From Rhea pennata (taxonomy: Eukaryota > Chordata > Aves > Rheiformes > Rheidae): a stretch of 64,000 nt of DNA. Position numbers and translations under genes: made by a program. The notes beneath the pieces are model-generated. The model was not told where the DNA came from and ran no database searches. It saw only the letters and a program-made list of their open reading frames with translations. The stretch covers positions 38,450,323 to 38,514,322 of the forward strand of contig NC_084664.1 of assembly GCF_028389875.1 (NCBI RefSeq), read 5' to 3'. This document shows positions 1 through 15,100 of this stretch, in pieces; the stretch's first letter is position 1, and the number at the start of each line of letters is the position of its first letter.

Positions 1-3000
1 GAATCCAGCTGTTTAGGATCCACAACATTCCTACAGTTTAACTGCTCACAGTATGTATACTTTCAATCCCTTTATTTTTGTTTTCTTTAATTGTTGGGGC
101 CTGAGATCATAAACGCCTCAATGTTTCAAAAGTGAAGTGCAGCTCTTGGTAATTTGCTCTAATCAACTGCAGTAAGAAATGTCTGCTCCATAACCTTGAA
201 TGCTTTTTCTCTCCTCTGACAACAGAATATACTTTTTGCAAAAAAATAAGCATCTGGTTTGAATTGAACATCAAATTGCAGTTACTTTAAGTGCCAACTA
301 TTAAATTACCTCAAATGTTTTATGTTTGAACATGATTTTTCAGGACAGCTAAATTTTTTAACTGTGGCACCAATGTACATGTAAAATTACTTTAGAAGTT
401 TGCTTGAAGATGCTTTTTTCTTTTTAAACCTATGTAGCTTGATCGCTCTTTCTTGGTTTCCATTTACAAAAATTGTTATCCTCGAAGGTTTTTATACAAC
501 CAGATATGTCCCATCAGATACTAAGAGAAAAAAAAGCACTATCTAGTGCTGAGAGCCTTGACTGTGAACTATATGGCATATGGAAGGATTGTCAAAACTG
601 GCTAGAACCCATTAAATCAAGCCAGAAAATCGCATGTAGCAAGATTACATTCTGCATTTTGATCAGGAAGATAAACATTAAAATTCGTATCTTAAACTTT
701 TATCATTAAACCAAGAAAATAAAAAACCCTTTCTTCTTCTAGCAATATTTTCTGGGTCTGAGTCTTACAGTCTTAGAGCCTTATTTCTGTGACAGCATTT
801 CAAACATACAGCTCTACAGAAATGTTTTCCTTAAAAAATCCGGCTCTTGATGTGCTGAATTTTATGCAAAAGCTTTTTTTTTTCACTTTTTAAGTATGTT
901 TCCAGCCCTCTCAAAGAAAATTTTTTAAAACGGAAAATGGAAACCGTGATGATTTGAACTATTGAAGGCAAATTCAAATGAACACCAAATCCACTGTTTC
1001 ATTAATGGTCATAATTTTTGTATGATTGGGACTTACAATGTTGCTGAGGCTTCTTTATGTTGCTCTGGGGGAACAAACAAAAAAATGGATTTTTAATTCA
1101 CCGTGAGAGAGCACAGTGGAAGTGTAAATGAAAACTTTTTGCTCTTCCCTTCAGCATTTCTGCATCACCTGCTCCCAAAACAAACCAGAACTGCAAGTGC
1201 AGAGCAATACTAATCACTGTTTATTTCTTCTTCCTAGACGCTGATCAAAGTGAAACTACAGGGAGAATTGAAGCAAAAGAAACTAAAAGCACAGATAACC
1301 ACGTCTGGGGAAATTACTGGCAATTACTCTGACTTCTAAATTGGACCTGACCCAGTGTCAGTAGGTTGTCTAGGCATGTACTTTCAGAGAAAGTGACTGT
1401 TAATTGTTGTGATGATAAAACAAGGCTACTCCAAGGCGGAAGTAGCAATTTCAAAGGTGGGCCCATCTGATCACAAGTTTCCGTGTCATTTAAATTACTA
1501 TTTATAATACTGACTCTGATTTTGGCTTTAATATTTGAATCCTAAAGCATGGCTAATATTGTAACTATTCACTGAGAAAACAAAATGAAAACTTGGTCAT
1601 AACAAAAAGTTTACTGAATTGTTTCCAGTACTGCATGAGAAAAGCAAACTGAACATGGACAGTTTATAAATAAAAAGAACAATCTAGGTTAGCAAACATC
1701 TTGTTTGCTGAAAGCAATCTGAATAGGTTAAGAGTTACCAAGGTGAAATCAAGCTAAGATGATGAAGAGGACAATTTCGTTCTTGGGGAAATAAAGCAGC
1801 CAACCAACGATTGCCAGACTTATAAAGTGCTTAGACTGTGGAGGCATTTAGTTTTCATTAAATGAACTTCAGCAGCACATATACTGGTACTGAGTAGGGG
1901 AAAAACCAACATGTCTTCAACCAGCCATACTACCTGTGAAAATTTTTCCTAGACCATCTCTTCAATGAGCCACCAGGTTATAGCGCAAGGTAAAAGAGCT
2001 TCAGTTGCAATTTATAATATAAGTGGCTAAGGCTGAGAGATCAATAAACTCCTCGCTAATTCTATTCTGTAACTTTTTTTGCTGGAAAAGTATGTTTCAG
2101 TTTGTTACTTATTGCTAAAATATACTGATAGAAAAAATGGTGAAAAAGAACTTTGAAAACTACGCTATTTGCTGTTATTTGAGTCCTAGAGGAAAACTGG
2201 ATCAGGAAGTAGCACTTAAATTGCAGCCACACCAATGATACTATTGCAAGGAAAATCCAGAGTGGGGAGGTAAATACTGGAGGCACGGCTTCATCTCAGC
2301 AATGCAACAGCCCCATCTAAGCGGAGAGTTGAAGCTGCCTTCAGGGACAAGATGGGGTGAGCTTAGTAATTAATATGTAAGTACTCACACTGACATGCAA
2401 TTAATAGAATTTGCAATTATGCACCTTAACAAAGTAGAAAATATATTCCCAAATACTCATTCAACTATCAAAGCTAGTTGTAACTGAAACAGTATTAATT
2501 TTTCCACTTCTACATTTTTTCTTGAAAATTCAGCTGCTTGACTAATGTAAACAATAAAAAAATGGACGGGTCAATAACCTTAAACTCCTAGTTTTATCTC
2601 AGGTATCTTCCTGTCGATTAAACTGTGTTCTGAATTAAGCTACAGTTTTCAGGGAAGTCTCTCTACTGCAGCTTCCTAAGGCAGCTTCCTTACAACTTAG
2701 CCCGTTAGGATAGACAGGCCCTAAGGCTCTGAGGTATGTTCACATGTAAAGATATCTTCCTGTTGAAATATTAGTGGGAATATAGTCTAATTGAAGTTAT
2801 GACATAATTATGGAATAGCACTGAGTATCTGAGCACAGGAAAGACATCATTTTTCGTACGGATTATTTCATAATTTTGCTACACAAGGGGCTGTAGCCAG
2901 TCTTTAAACACTGTGTCAACTACCGATCTGGATATGCCTGGATCAACAATGAGGTTGAAATCTAATATAACAACTTTTTATCTCTGTCTATGGAAGTGGC

Positions 3001-4340
3001 TGGAGACTGAAAATTACTGATTTCAGAATAAATATACTTCCAAGTTTTATGAAGGAGACATATAAACTCATTTACCAAGTCAAACAAGGATGTTTGGACA
3101 AGGGAGAGAATGAGATAAGCATGATTTTGTACTGGGAAAGGGGATGAAGTTAAACAGGGAGAACGGGGTCAGAGAAAACTAGTTGACCTAGAAATGCTCC
3201 ACATTTTTCAGAAGGAACCCTGAAAGCGAGAAGAGGCCTGGAGTCCAATGGATGTTGCAGTCTGCTAGAGAATCTGAGGCGGAGAATACGTGTGCTGAGA
3301 CCGTGCATGTCCTCTAACTCTGTACATCAAATTAAGCATGTTTATAATCCTATGGTAAAATGCCAACTCTGTGTAATTATGTGCTACAACATTAAAATTC
3401 TGAAGAGATAAATTGTGTATCCCCAAAGATGAACTTCTGAGGAAACAATGCTTGAACTAAGACTTTTCAACAGGCTTAAATAAGATGATTTGTAAGTCTC
3501 CCATTTTTTGAAGGAAGAAAAGAGAAGCTATGCTCAGGAAATGGGCCAGAGTTACCGTGAGAAAATCTGCGTGTCTGCATAGATGCTGGGAATCTTTAAA
3601 ATACAATAAATATAATGATTTTTTTTTAATGCAGCACAAAAGCTTAATCAATATCCAGCCACAGAGAACACTGTGAGGGCTCTAACATATGTGGATGAGC
3701 AATGTCAGTAGCAGGGAGCTAGATGGAGAAAAAGTAGAAGGAACATACTACATATCTACCGATATCTTTTTCTCTCATAAGCAGAAGAGCAACTCCATGT
3801 GAAGCCCACCTACATGTGCTAAGGATTATCCTTGAATGTCTAGCCATCAGCATTAGCCAAATGGGAGCATAAACATCATTCAAAACTGCAGGTTTCCCAC
3901 AACTTGCAGCAGCTTTTAAAGAAACAACTTCCCCCCCACACACACACCAAGAAACAAGATTTTTGCTTTTACTTGTGGCTTACTAGTATCAATGCACAGC
4001 CCTAACCCTAATGTGACTTGCCAAATCAAGTGGGAGATACTGAAACTTTCAGAGGGAGAAACAGGCAAGCGACAATGCTGTTTGACAATGGTTGAAGTTT
4101 GGCCATGGTGTCTCTCCTTTCAGCTTCCCCAGAGTGAGGAAGAATCTGTGATCTTATCTGGACTGCTTTTAGACGTGTTTATTGCCATGCAGTGAAACTC
4201 TGCTGCTGGAGGTGGCAGCCTACAGTGTGGCTGTGGCTGTTTTTTCAAGAAAAAAATCTGTCTCCAGAGATCTCTGACAACTTAAGCCACAGATGGGTAA
4301 GAGAGGAGTGGTTGAGAAAGTGTTGAAACAGTCCTAGTCC
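1..4340. other. AT-rich intergenic DNA, no gene recognised
   Basis: All open frames here are short (under about 80 codons), lie on both strands, and show no recognisable domain or codon bias. No tRNA, rRNA or clear transposon was seen. A short C-run next to CA repeats lies near 3930-3948. If the human gene order holds, the CREB5 gene would lie further left, but no CREB5 coding sequence was recognised. Unrecognised regulatory elements or UTR sequence cannot be excluded. Confidence 0.6.
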
Positions 4341-4352
4341 TTTTTTTTTTTT

Positions 4353-4383
<31 letters not shown>
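4341..4383. repeat. T22-G21 double homopolymer tract
   Basis: About 22 T are followed directly by about 21 G, then GAGAGGGAG. It is a simple repeat. On the minus strand it reads C21A22, which resembles a poly(A) tail next to a C run, but no retroposed gene body was recognised beside it. Exact lengths in such tracts are commonly unreliable. Confidence 0.9.
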
Positions 4384-4384
<1 letters not shown>

Positions 4385-7300
4385 GAGGGAGCTCTATCTC
4401 CTGACAGCGAGGCAGGGATATAGGAGTGGAAAAATCCAGCAGGTCAAAACAATCCCACTAATGCTTCTGGCTTTGAATTTTCATAACCCAGTCAAAGGTC
4501 CCACATGCTGCAACCTTTTCTCCTCACCAAGCCCTTGTTTGGCTGTCTTCCTTGCCCTCATTGCAGTTTTGTTTCCAGGCCTTCCTCTTTTTCCCATCCC
4601 TGCCTACTGGCTGCACAATCAGTTTTGAAGCTTCAGTTTGTCCTCTGGGCTTCTTGCCCACATGGCTGTGGCGGAAACCCCAGGGTCCTCATGCCTTCCC
4701 ACTCTTGCTCCAGCTGCTCCTCTCTGGGAGGCAGATAAATGCTGTCCTTTGCATCTCCTCCGGCTAGAGAGTAGGAGAAGCTTGTGGAGTTGGAGCTCTT
4801 GCATACAGGGGAAGGACTTCAAGATCTGAGTAGGAGGGATGGCTAAGCATGGAAAGCAGCAGCAGCAAAGAGCAAGGCATGCTGAAGTCAGGTTGCAACA
4901 GCCAGTTAAAGAATCACCTACGATTTTGAATCAGATTGACCAAACCAAACTGAACTACCGCTAGTGCACTCAAGCTCTAAAATTGATCCTACTAAACTGC
5001 TTTAGCAAGGACCTTGAGTGTACAGACCTGCCACATAACGATCATAATCATCTTAATAATTAAATATTTGCATTGATTCTCCTTTCCCTCCTGACTGCTT
5101 TTTCTGTTCACCTTTCAGAGTGGGATGAGCTTTGATTGCAGATCTATAATTTGCTTAGCGGAATTGACTACTGCTATTATTTGTGTATTATATTGTCATT
5201 CACAGGTGCAAATAAGTAAAACAGTGATCCTGCCAATGCTTTGGGAACTGCAGTGTGTACTGCCAGGAGTGCTATTCTTACCCAATATAGGAGTTCAGTG
5301 GAAAGATGAAAGGAATAAGCACCCACAAGGAAACAGGACTATTATTTTAACAGCATTATGGTTTATGCTAGCCTAAACTTACTGTGAAGCTACAGCTTGT
5401 TTTCCTCACCCAGCTTTGCTCATCACACCAACAAACAAGGGAGTCATGGATTTACACTAGCATAGAGAACTTGAAATGCACATGTTGTTTTAGAGAAATA
5501 TGTGGAGAAATATTCAAAGCCAGTATACATCAACATGCAACAACTGATACAAAACTGCAGTCCACTGAGGATATTTTCTTCTGAAGAAACAGCATGCAAA
5601 GCTTTTGAGAGAAAAACATTTCCCCCATATTGTTTTCTAATCATTTGTTTATCTTCATCCTCTCTTGTTCTTCCTGTTTGACATACTGCTTGTCATGAGA
5701 ATCTAGACAGGCTTCAAGAAGTGCCAAATTACAGAGACCTCAGGTTTTTCACAGTTAGTTGTTCTTTTCACTGTTGGATTCTTCTAAAGCAAATGAGATT
5801 GAATTAATGTTTTTACTGTATCTGTTCCTCTACTCTACTGTTTCCCATGGCCTAAGAGAGGAAGTCTGATTGCCAAGTGTTTTCTCATTTTGTTTAATCT
5901 GATACAAAAGGTCACCTCAAGTATTCTTTCAATATTTGCTGTAGTGCTGTGCATAATAGGTGGCAGACCCAAGAAGAATGCATGTTGCTAAACTTCAGAA
6001 ATGTTTGGGTTTTTAGATACAAACAGATGTTTCCTTTTGGTAGCTTCATTTTCCATGTGATATTCCAAGAAGTATAGTGGGCGTAGCTGAATCACAGATG
6101 AACATTTTCCAGAAGCTAATTAGTTTCACACACTGGGTCACAAATAATGAGAGTATAACCTCTCTGTTACATGAAAGAAGTCAATAATTGATTTGTTTAA
6201 TCAGACTTCTGTTTAAATAGACTACCACTTCTTCTCAACACGCAGAATTAATTCTGCAGGGGAAGCGGGGAAATCGAAAGCCCATGTCACATTCAGCTTT
6301 GATATAAACCCACTAAAATTAACAAAAATGGGATTGGCTTGGGAGGTGTTATGCTATTCCAATCTGGCATTATGCATTTACACTGATTAACTAAATTATT
6401 CTAGGAGTAACAATTTAATTCGGGGAATTAATAACCAGTTGTGGTTTTATGTATGCTGTAATCCTGTAGTTTACATTTTTAGTAATATGTAGTAAACATA
6501 TTCCTACCTATACCACAGCTCTTCTTCAAGACATTCCCTTTTGCAAAATAATATTTAACTGTATATAATTTCTAATGAATGGTTAATAAACTCTTCCTGG
6601 AGAAATTGAGAGGGTTCCTCTCCCTACAGGAAAATACATGCTATTTCCACCTTTTCAGATGCAAAGAATTTACTCTTTGGAAGTTTTTATTTATAGGCCA
6701 GACATAATGGCTTCTATGGAAACGATGGGTGAGCCCTACTCAGCAAAATGACACTAAGTTTTCTGTAAGAGTAAATTAAGAATTTCAGGACCCAAGATGA
6801 GTAGAGGAATTATTAAACAAAGTTTATTTTAAATGTTTCAGCATTACAGTTAAGCAGAAAAAGCATCAACTTTAACCACTGACTTCAAAACACCTAGCAG
6901 TTTCTAAGGTTCTGCTGTAGTGATAAGGAATTGCTTATGAAACAGGAGAGGTTACAAATCACTGGGGTTGTCTGCCTAGATTACTGTCAGGTGAATGGCA
7001 AAGCTGCAGGGAAGAGCCACGTTCTTCTAAATTCATAATCCTTTTCCTCCTGTACTTTGTTCATACTACAGACAAACAGTATGCAGTGTGTTTAGTGGCC
7101 ACATGCTTTGGACAGAAATGAAATCTGAGTGTTACAATATCCAGTACCAGGTCAAAAAGCAACCTAAGAGGTCCAAAGCTTGAAACATCATTACAGATCC
7201 CCAAAGGAATCAAAAAACAGCTACTCCAGTAACCAGGAGATAAGGGCATAAACAGGGATGATAAGCACATATGAATTTGGAAAGGTATCCACCTAATGGC

Positions 7301-10300
7301 TAAAACATTGGAACATGAGTGTTTCCATAAATGTATTTTTTGTATATTTTCCAAGGCATCATATTTTCTAAGTACCTGCAGCTTCTCAGACATAGCGGAT
7401 GCTCGGCATCCTTAAACGCTATTTCAATCATTTTTGGTGCATTAATCCAAACACCACTAGCCAGACAAAGATAATAAAACAGAGGAGAAGACAAAGAACA
7501 CCTTGAAAAGAAGCACTGTAAAAATAACTTGCAAGTCCTGCTGTTACAAAACCAGTGCTGGTGGTGTTTTGTACGTTCTCAAATTTTGTGGAGTCCCCAA
7601 CGTGAGCAGCCGAATGACTCCTCCAGTACACACACATAGCCAGGAGCTGCTGCTCCTGTTGTTCCTGTGGTAGCAGATAACTTAGGCAGCTGTAGTCTAT
7701 TTGCAAAATTCTAGTCCAGCAGTTACATGCCACAACAAAAAATCACGATTTTGGTTGTTACAATTTGGTTCTGTTTGGGAGGCTGGGTAAATTGTCAGCT
7801 CTCTTGTCTCATACGCAATTGCTTATCACAAAATCTAGGGGCTTGTAGATTAAGATGATTTTCTATCATTGTACAAGTGAAAAAGCTAAGTTAAAAGCTG
7901 TAAATGAGAATGTCAGCAATATTCCGGGTACAGTGGTGCTAATGGGAATGGTAGACAATTTTAACACGTTGTGTAAAGACATACGATCAGATTGAAATTC
8001 AAGAAAGCCTCAGGTGCACTGAAAAGTACAAATTTAACAAGTGCACCCAAAATTTAAGTAGACCAGTATAATTACAAGCTAACAATTTGGAATTCGTTAG
8101 TATTTTAAGCCAGGGACATATTCTAAGTACCTGAATAAAACATACGAGAAACTAATTTAACGAGTAAAGCGTATGCAGTTGCATATTACAGACACCTCAA
8201 AGACCTATTAACACCTTCAGCAAACTGCCAGTTACTTCAGTCTGTGCTGGCTTCAGTTTTGCAGAGCAAAGGTAAGGGGGTTTTGTCTTCAAAAAATGAT
8301 AGGTTTTTGATGCTGCCTTTAATGTAAAACCTATTTTAACCCTCCAGTTCTAAAATATATTTAGGTCAATAAATCTAGTGTTATAGGATAAATAAAATTC
8401 TTACCTTTCCAGTGAAAAAAAGATGCTAAACCTGAATCTCTTTTCCATTTGAACCACAGAAATGGAAGGAAGGCATGGCTTTGGTTCCCACAGGACCTCT
8501 GTAATCTCAGGTTCTTAGGGATACATCGTGCTAGGAAAACCTGAAGCCACTATACTTTTTTTGTGCCCACAGAACTGTATCAGTAAGATTACAGTGGATC
8601 ATTCCAATTGCAAATGTTTCACGAATAAAATAACTTCTGTTTAAACAAGATTTATTTAAAATCCATTTATTCCATCTGTTTCTTTCTAAAAGAAGTACGG
8701 ACTCTATTTTAAGCAGCAATTATCTCTCTCTAAAATCAGATAAAACAAACAAAAATACTTCTAACTTTATCTCTCGCTGTCCCATACCACGTGCTGCAAA
8801 GCCCCCCTCCTCCCAACCAAATTTGTGATAGAATTATGTGCGCTAACCAGGAAAAGCAAAAAATGAAAGCACCTCAAACTAAAACTTTCATTACACAGAA
8901 TAAAAATACAGAAATAAGAAAATCCAAATAAAAGAATGGCTAGCAGGTTGAACAGAATATCCCTGGTCTGTCCTATTGAAGGAGGAAACCCTGTGAGAAC
9001 CGGCAAAGCCTTAGCAGCAGCCGGTGCTGCAGCAGTGGGAGCAGTCAGGCGGAAGGCACGAGAGTACTGCAGACTGTGCTGTCAGGATCCCTGAGTCTGC
9101 CACAGGTTTATATGCTACTGGTCACTTCCAGATATGTCGATGCTTTTACTGTATTATTCTTCTTCATACTGGATACAGTGAGCCCAGTCATCTCTGAGTT
9201 ATTTGTGCCCCTCTGGCATTATAAAGTTACCATAGGTTGCAGATTTTTTATTGTCAAAACATAACGCATCACAGCGTGATGTGAGAGAGAAAAAATCGAA
9301 AGTTTTGACAAGTATTTAAATAATAAGTAGGTCTTCTTAGGCAACAGGAGGAATTAAAGAAGCTTGGGTTTGGGTTAATGAGTTAATTGGATGTTTATGA
9401 TAGTATTATTAGCAATGAAACAGCTGATGTCTGGTTTGGCATCTTTAGGTTTCAGAATAAACAACTCGCTACAATGAACATGAAAGGTTCCAGCTCTTAG
9501 GTAATTATCAGTGGAGAAGGGTATCTTTGTACCAGTTAACGAACATGTTCATCACTCCAAACTTGTCAGACTTGAGAGCTGAAAATATCCTTTTTTAAGA
9601 TGAACACTAGATTTTAAAACACAATTCTGCAAAAAAACAAAGTCTATTGCCACAGACCTGTTGGTGGGTACCTACATAAAGAGTCTTAAACGCATTTCAT
9701 TCTCACTGAGCAAAAATAAAAGCAGGATGAAGCTGCTTCTGCCAAAAATGGCATGCTAAAACATCTGCTCTATGTCCTGAGCGACACTCCAAATTGTCTC
9801 ATAAGTCTAACATATGAGCCTTATCTTGTAGCATACACATTAGAGACTGAGATCATGATACAGCAATGGCAAATATCCCATGTCATCTCTCAGTTATAAA
9901 CAAAACAAATCTTTTTTTTTCTGAAAGCATTCTTTTCCTGAATCTATCCTCTAAAGTAAAATTAATTATTTTTGATCTCTGATCTTGATAGGCATTACCA
10001 CTGAATATTTTCCCCTTATTTTAAAATATTTTATAGTAGTCAGATATGGACTGCTACTATGCTAAGTAACTAGAGAAGTGTGACAGTGTATCTTTTATCT
10101 TAAGAGTGATAGCAGCATAATCATTTCACTGAGCTCCTCTGGATCCAAATTGGATTCTTGTATATCCCCGTGTAATATAATTTGTTAATAGAATACCATT
10201 GTTTTCTCTTATTTCCACTGGATTAAAAAAGATTCATATAATTATTTACAACTTTTCTACCTCTTTCATGCTCTTGACTTAAAATAGACATTCAGGTTTA

Positions 10301-12106
10301 TTTTGAAGACAAGAACATCCCTGAAATATTTGTCTTGTAGGAGACAAACTTGTCTCTCAAAAAGAAAATGTGTCCCATTATTCTTCTGTGTATGATATTT
10401 ATCTATTACTTGTATCCAGACTTTCATTTAAATACTCAAGTGATTTCTAAACATTTACTAGAACTAAACAAACATATACTAAACTATTGACAATGAAATG
10501 AACTGTGTAGTTGATAAGCTAATTAAATGAACCAGGCAAAAATCTTGCCAATGAGATTTTTGCCAGGGACTTCACAAAAAAAGCTTTTCCATTTAAAATT
10601 CATAATTCAGATCTCATAATCAAGTCTATAATGAAAAAATAACATGAACTATACTAGACTAGACTGATGCATAAGGAGCTATACTAGAGTAAGATATCTA
10701 ACATAGCTAGATGGCAGAGCTATGGCACTATGTGCATGTTTTGCTGGTCATCAATTCTCACAAGGTTATAAAAAATAAAATCCTCTCTTTACAACCTGTA
10801 AACATTTGCACCATCGCAAGGTGGTACACATGTATGGACTGACAGATTACTCTAGTGTTAGTTCAAATTCTATCTTGGTGAAAGATCCGCATGGATGGAT
10901 TTCCAAAGAGCAGTGAAGGTGTAAAAATATTAACATCATTTGAGAACATGTCTGTCTGAAGACTAAAAGAAGCCTTTCATAAAGTAAGCGTTACACCTAC
11001 TTATTCAAAGCCAAGGGACATCATTTATTGTACTAACTAGAGGACTACTGTGCCTGGCAGCAACTTCAAAAGTGCTTTTTAATGAAAAAATGGACAACAT
11101 ATTAATATGTATTAGTGCTTTTAATAGTACCTGGATTTCACTCTAGCAGTCAACGATTTTAAATGTATTTGCTTCGGCATCAACCCATCTTTGGACTCAT
11201 AGCTTATTTTTGTGATATAAAATTATTACACAAATTATCAAGTTACAGATAAATTTACCTTAAAATATCTGATAGCAAATGAGATACACATCATAATATA
11301 AATGATCACAAATTTTCTTTTAAGTATCAGATTCTTCTTTGCTAATAAATTTCTCAATTATACATTTAGGCAGTTTTTTTCAAGCTATTTATTCATACTG
11401 TATTACTCATTTTAATTTTTATGGCCTTGTTTGCAAAAACAAATGAGATATAGATTTACTTTAATTAAGCATATCATGGAGCATTCATATAAATAAATTC
11501 ATGTAGAATGACATTAAAATAAATATTTGTGTTCAAACACAATTGACTGTTTTTCTATGGGAATTTATTTTTTATGGGAATTAAAGCATGCTCTTGAGAA
11601 AAGTCAACTTTTTACAAAGAAAAACACAACACAACAGCAGTATTTGGACAAACTGCCAAAGCTACGCTATATTTAGAAGAGAACAAAAAGAACAAAATCA
11701 ACACTCAACAAACACACAATTCCCTTACATTTGTTCCTCATTTCTATTTAACAGGCATCAGACTATAGATCAACATTTATATAGCAGCTCCTTTCAAAAG
11801 AGTTGCCCAGGTGAAAAATCATGCATATCAGTCTGTATAATTTTGCTATTTTGATTTTGAAAACTACGTTTTAAGCAAAGCTTGACTTGTGGGCCTCATG
11901 CAATATATGTATGTCTTTGGTGGCCATCTGAATTAGTGTGTGCAGCCAGATTTTTGGAAATGGAGTACTGTTTCTCTTGCTCACTGCAAGAGTTTACTGC
12001 AAATACACATACTACCATGAATACAAATGATTTTTTGTGAACTCAGACACTGCAATCTAGATGTGTGTTTACTAATTAAATCAATATACTGATGAAACTG
12101 CAGTGG

Positions 12107-12109
<3 letters not shown>
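4384..12109. other. AT-rich intergenic DNA, no gene recognised
   Basis: Only short open frames are present. The part at 4500-4830 is somewhat more GC-rich and has overlapping short frames on both strands, but none resembles a known protein. The longest frames (7061-7393 and 7428-7733, minus strand, 110 and 101 codons) overlap each other in different frames and show no recognisable family. No RNA gene or clear mobile element was identified. Confidence 0.55.

Positions 12110-12163
<54 letters not shown>
12110..12163. repeat. (ATT)n trinucleotide microsatellite
   Basis: About 18 uninterrupted ATT/TTA units. The short open frames it creates, with poly-Asn or poly-Ile on the minus strand and poly-Leu on the plus strand, are artefacts of the repeat and not genes. 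Confidence 0.95.
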
Positions 12164-15100
12164 CTCCCAAGCCCTCATTTTCCAATTCTCGCCCAGGAAA
12201 GAACAAGAATAAACAAAAGGCACAAGAGACATATATAGCATTTCTGAGATCCCTTTCCATAAGAGTAAAAAAAAGGCTTAAATGATGGCAATACTTTACA
12301 ATGTGGCACTTGCAGCATATTGTGAAAATTGAAGACAGCACTGCATTAAAAAAATACTTATTTGAATAAATCCAACTGTGTTAACCGAAGCTCTAATAGT
12401 CGAGCAGTTCTTTTTGATAACTGGGGCTCTTCATGCACACGTAGTCCTTCACCGACACTGTAATAGAGGACAGGGGTTCTCTGTCTCTTCAGATTATGCC
12501 TCTCTAGCCATGCGTCTTAACTTCAGGGACTGTTTTCAGGATCCTGCAGAGGTGTTTCAAGCATTTTCAGTTTCCCAGTGGTTAACACTGGAAACACCTT
12601 TACCCAGAAAAGGTATGGATTCCTGTGCACAGTGTTAAAGTCTAGCTTACTAGGAATAGTCTAGCTTTTCTTAGGCTGTGGACTCATTTGATGTCAAAAC
12701 TACTCAAGACTAAGTAGCTTCCCATCTTTGGCAGTCCTTTCCTGCTGCTCTTAAACTGCTCTGCATTGCACCCCTGCATTTTGCTACTACCTGTGCTTGT
12801 GCAAGTTGAACAGGATCAAAGAAAGACAGTTGTCTGAAAAAATAAGGGAGAGGGAAAGTACTAGAAAAAGTTATTTTCCAATTGGATCAATTTCGCAGTT
12901 CTCTTTACAGCTTCACAAACGACTGTGCCAGTAGACCACAGAGGATGGTCAGGGATTGTGGATGAGAGGAGCAGGTGGGCAGAGGCTGCTGAAGCAAGTA
13001 GTGCTACCAACAGGGAAACCCCGCCACCTTTACCTTCTGCAGACCCCCCCACAGCAGTTCAATAAACCTGACAGAATTATATGTAGGTGATTTTCAATCT
13101 TCGGGCTAAAAAACATGCCTAGTAATTAATTACCAGCACTCAGATCACTTTTCACCAAGCTGCATGGAGGAAGCTCCAGGAGGAGATAGGAAAAATTCTT
13201 TTTCCGGCAGAAAAATAAATATTCTGAGCATGAACTGATGACAAATTAATTCAGTTAGAAAAGGCTGTTTTTATGGTCATTTTGAAAGGATCTTCATTTT
13301 AAAAAAAGAAATAATACACAAATATTTTACTACTGGTAAAACTAGAACCATGCAATACTTGCGTCATTCAGTCACTGAATGTCACTGACAGTTCTCTTTC
13401 CTCACTTGCTAGTGCAGGCCCCCATTCAAAAAAAGCTGTTAAATCATCAATACACAAAGCTTAAGCATTCCTATCGTACACATGACTTTGGGGAAGTCAC
13501 CAATTTAGTTGTGTTAACAATCTTTTTTGTTATGTAGACCTACATACATACTTCTCCTAAGTTGGAACAAAGAGCCATTTCATTCTTAACTCTAGCAGTT
13601 CTTGAGAGGTTTGTATAAACTCAAAAAGCAGCAGCGAACTGTTAATTAGAAAAACATGTACATGTTCAATGTGACAACACGTTTTTATCATTAGCCTGAT
13701 GATATGGAAAAACCCTCAGAACCTTAAGTTCCTATTAGTATAAAAGGTTGGTATTATCTCAAACAATTCATCATTTATTATTCAGCTTATTAAGGTTCAT
13801 TAGTTCAAGGATCTAATAGCACCTTATTAGTCTGTTTTGGGCTAATGCTATTCCTGTCTCAGCGTTTCTAACTATTTTAATTATTTTTGTGTTTGCATTA
13901 TTGGTATATTGAAAAGTTCTCTTTGTCTGCATAAAGTACCCCAACTATTTTGCATTAGCCCAACATAATACGATCAAAAGAGAAAATATAATATATAGGA
14001 AAAAATACACTGAAAAGGCAAGACAGAATGAACTAAGAGGAACTCGGAAGAGCTGCAGTCCTAAGAAACTGCACTCTAGTAACATCAAAAAGTTACAGCT
14101 GTTCTATATATGTTATATTGTATCACTCTTAAATCAATGTTAGAACACAGACTTTCTTTCAGCAAATGGATTTATTGACATATTTGATGATAACCATGTA
14201 CAGCATCTATGCATCTCCCATTGGAAGAATATCCAGTGATAGAGCTAATGTTAGTGTGATACACAGCTTTACTCAGTAATCCCCATTACATTTCTAACAA
14301 TGAACAGTGGTGTATTCAACAGATAGTCATAAACAGCTGAAAGCACCTAGGTGTCCATCAAAAAATAGAAATTTAAGACTTTTAAGGACCTGATTCTGGA
14401 TTCCTTCTGTTAAATTCCATTAAACATTGCATCTATAAATGTTATGGCTCTTAATATACACACTGACAGTTAAGTTTGGCCCCTGATATTCATGAAGACT
14501 GCTACCTACCAGAATGAAATACTGAAGGACTTTTTGCTAATCACGTGAATAGAATCAAGACTTAACTCTCAAATCTTCTCTCCCTCTAAAAGGCAAAGGT
14601 TAAGGCAACTATTCCCACACTCTCTCCTCTCCTACTATTTGAATATTAAGATCGAACAAAAATCCCTAAGAACTCTAAGTCATGTTCTCTCTATTCCCTT
14701 GCTGAACTCCAAATGAAGGTACCAGTTACTACTACGGTGTCTTTTGCAAACACTTGTTCATTTGAAAAGAAAAAAAAAAACGCAAATCGCCTACTTGCAA
14801 TTATGGTAACAAACAACTTGTAGTCACGAACACTTCGGGTCAGCAATGAACTCGTGATCTTGAGATGAATGTCTCCATAGTCCACTAATCACCTCCTCAA
14901 GCCACTCGGTTCCACAGGAGTTCATTTGAAGTTGCACTTTAAATTCAGAGGAGCCAACAGATTATCCGTGGTCTCAGCGAGTTACTAAATGTCATCTAAA
15001 ACTTTCATATTTCAGATGTAACCACAGTTTGGACCTTTTTAATTAGTTCACTTCTAGACCACACAGAGAGAATTATTAATGTAAACTAAACCACGATACT

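Noticed and set aside
4001-4012. CCTAACCCTAAT, resembling a telomeric repeat
   Set aside because: Only about two units, expected by chance in 64 kb; not an interstitial telomere array.
12081-12341. Poly-Asn, poly-Ile and poly-Leu frames
   Set aside because: They are translations of the ATT microsatellite.
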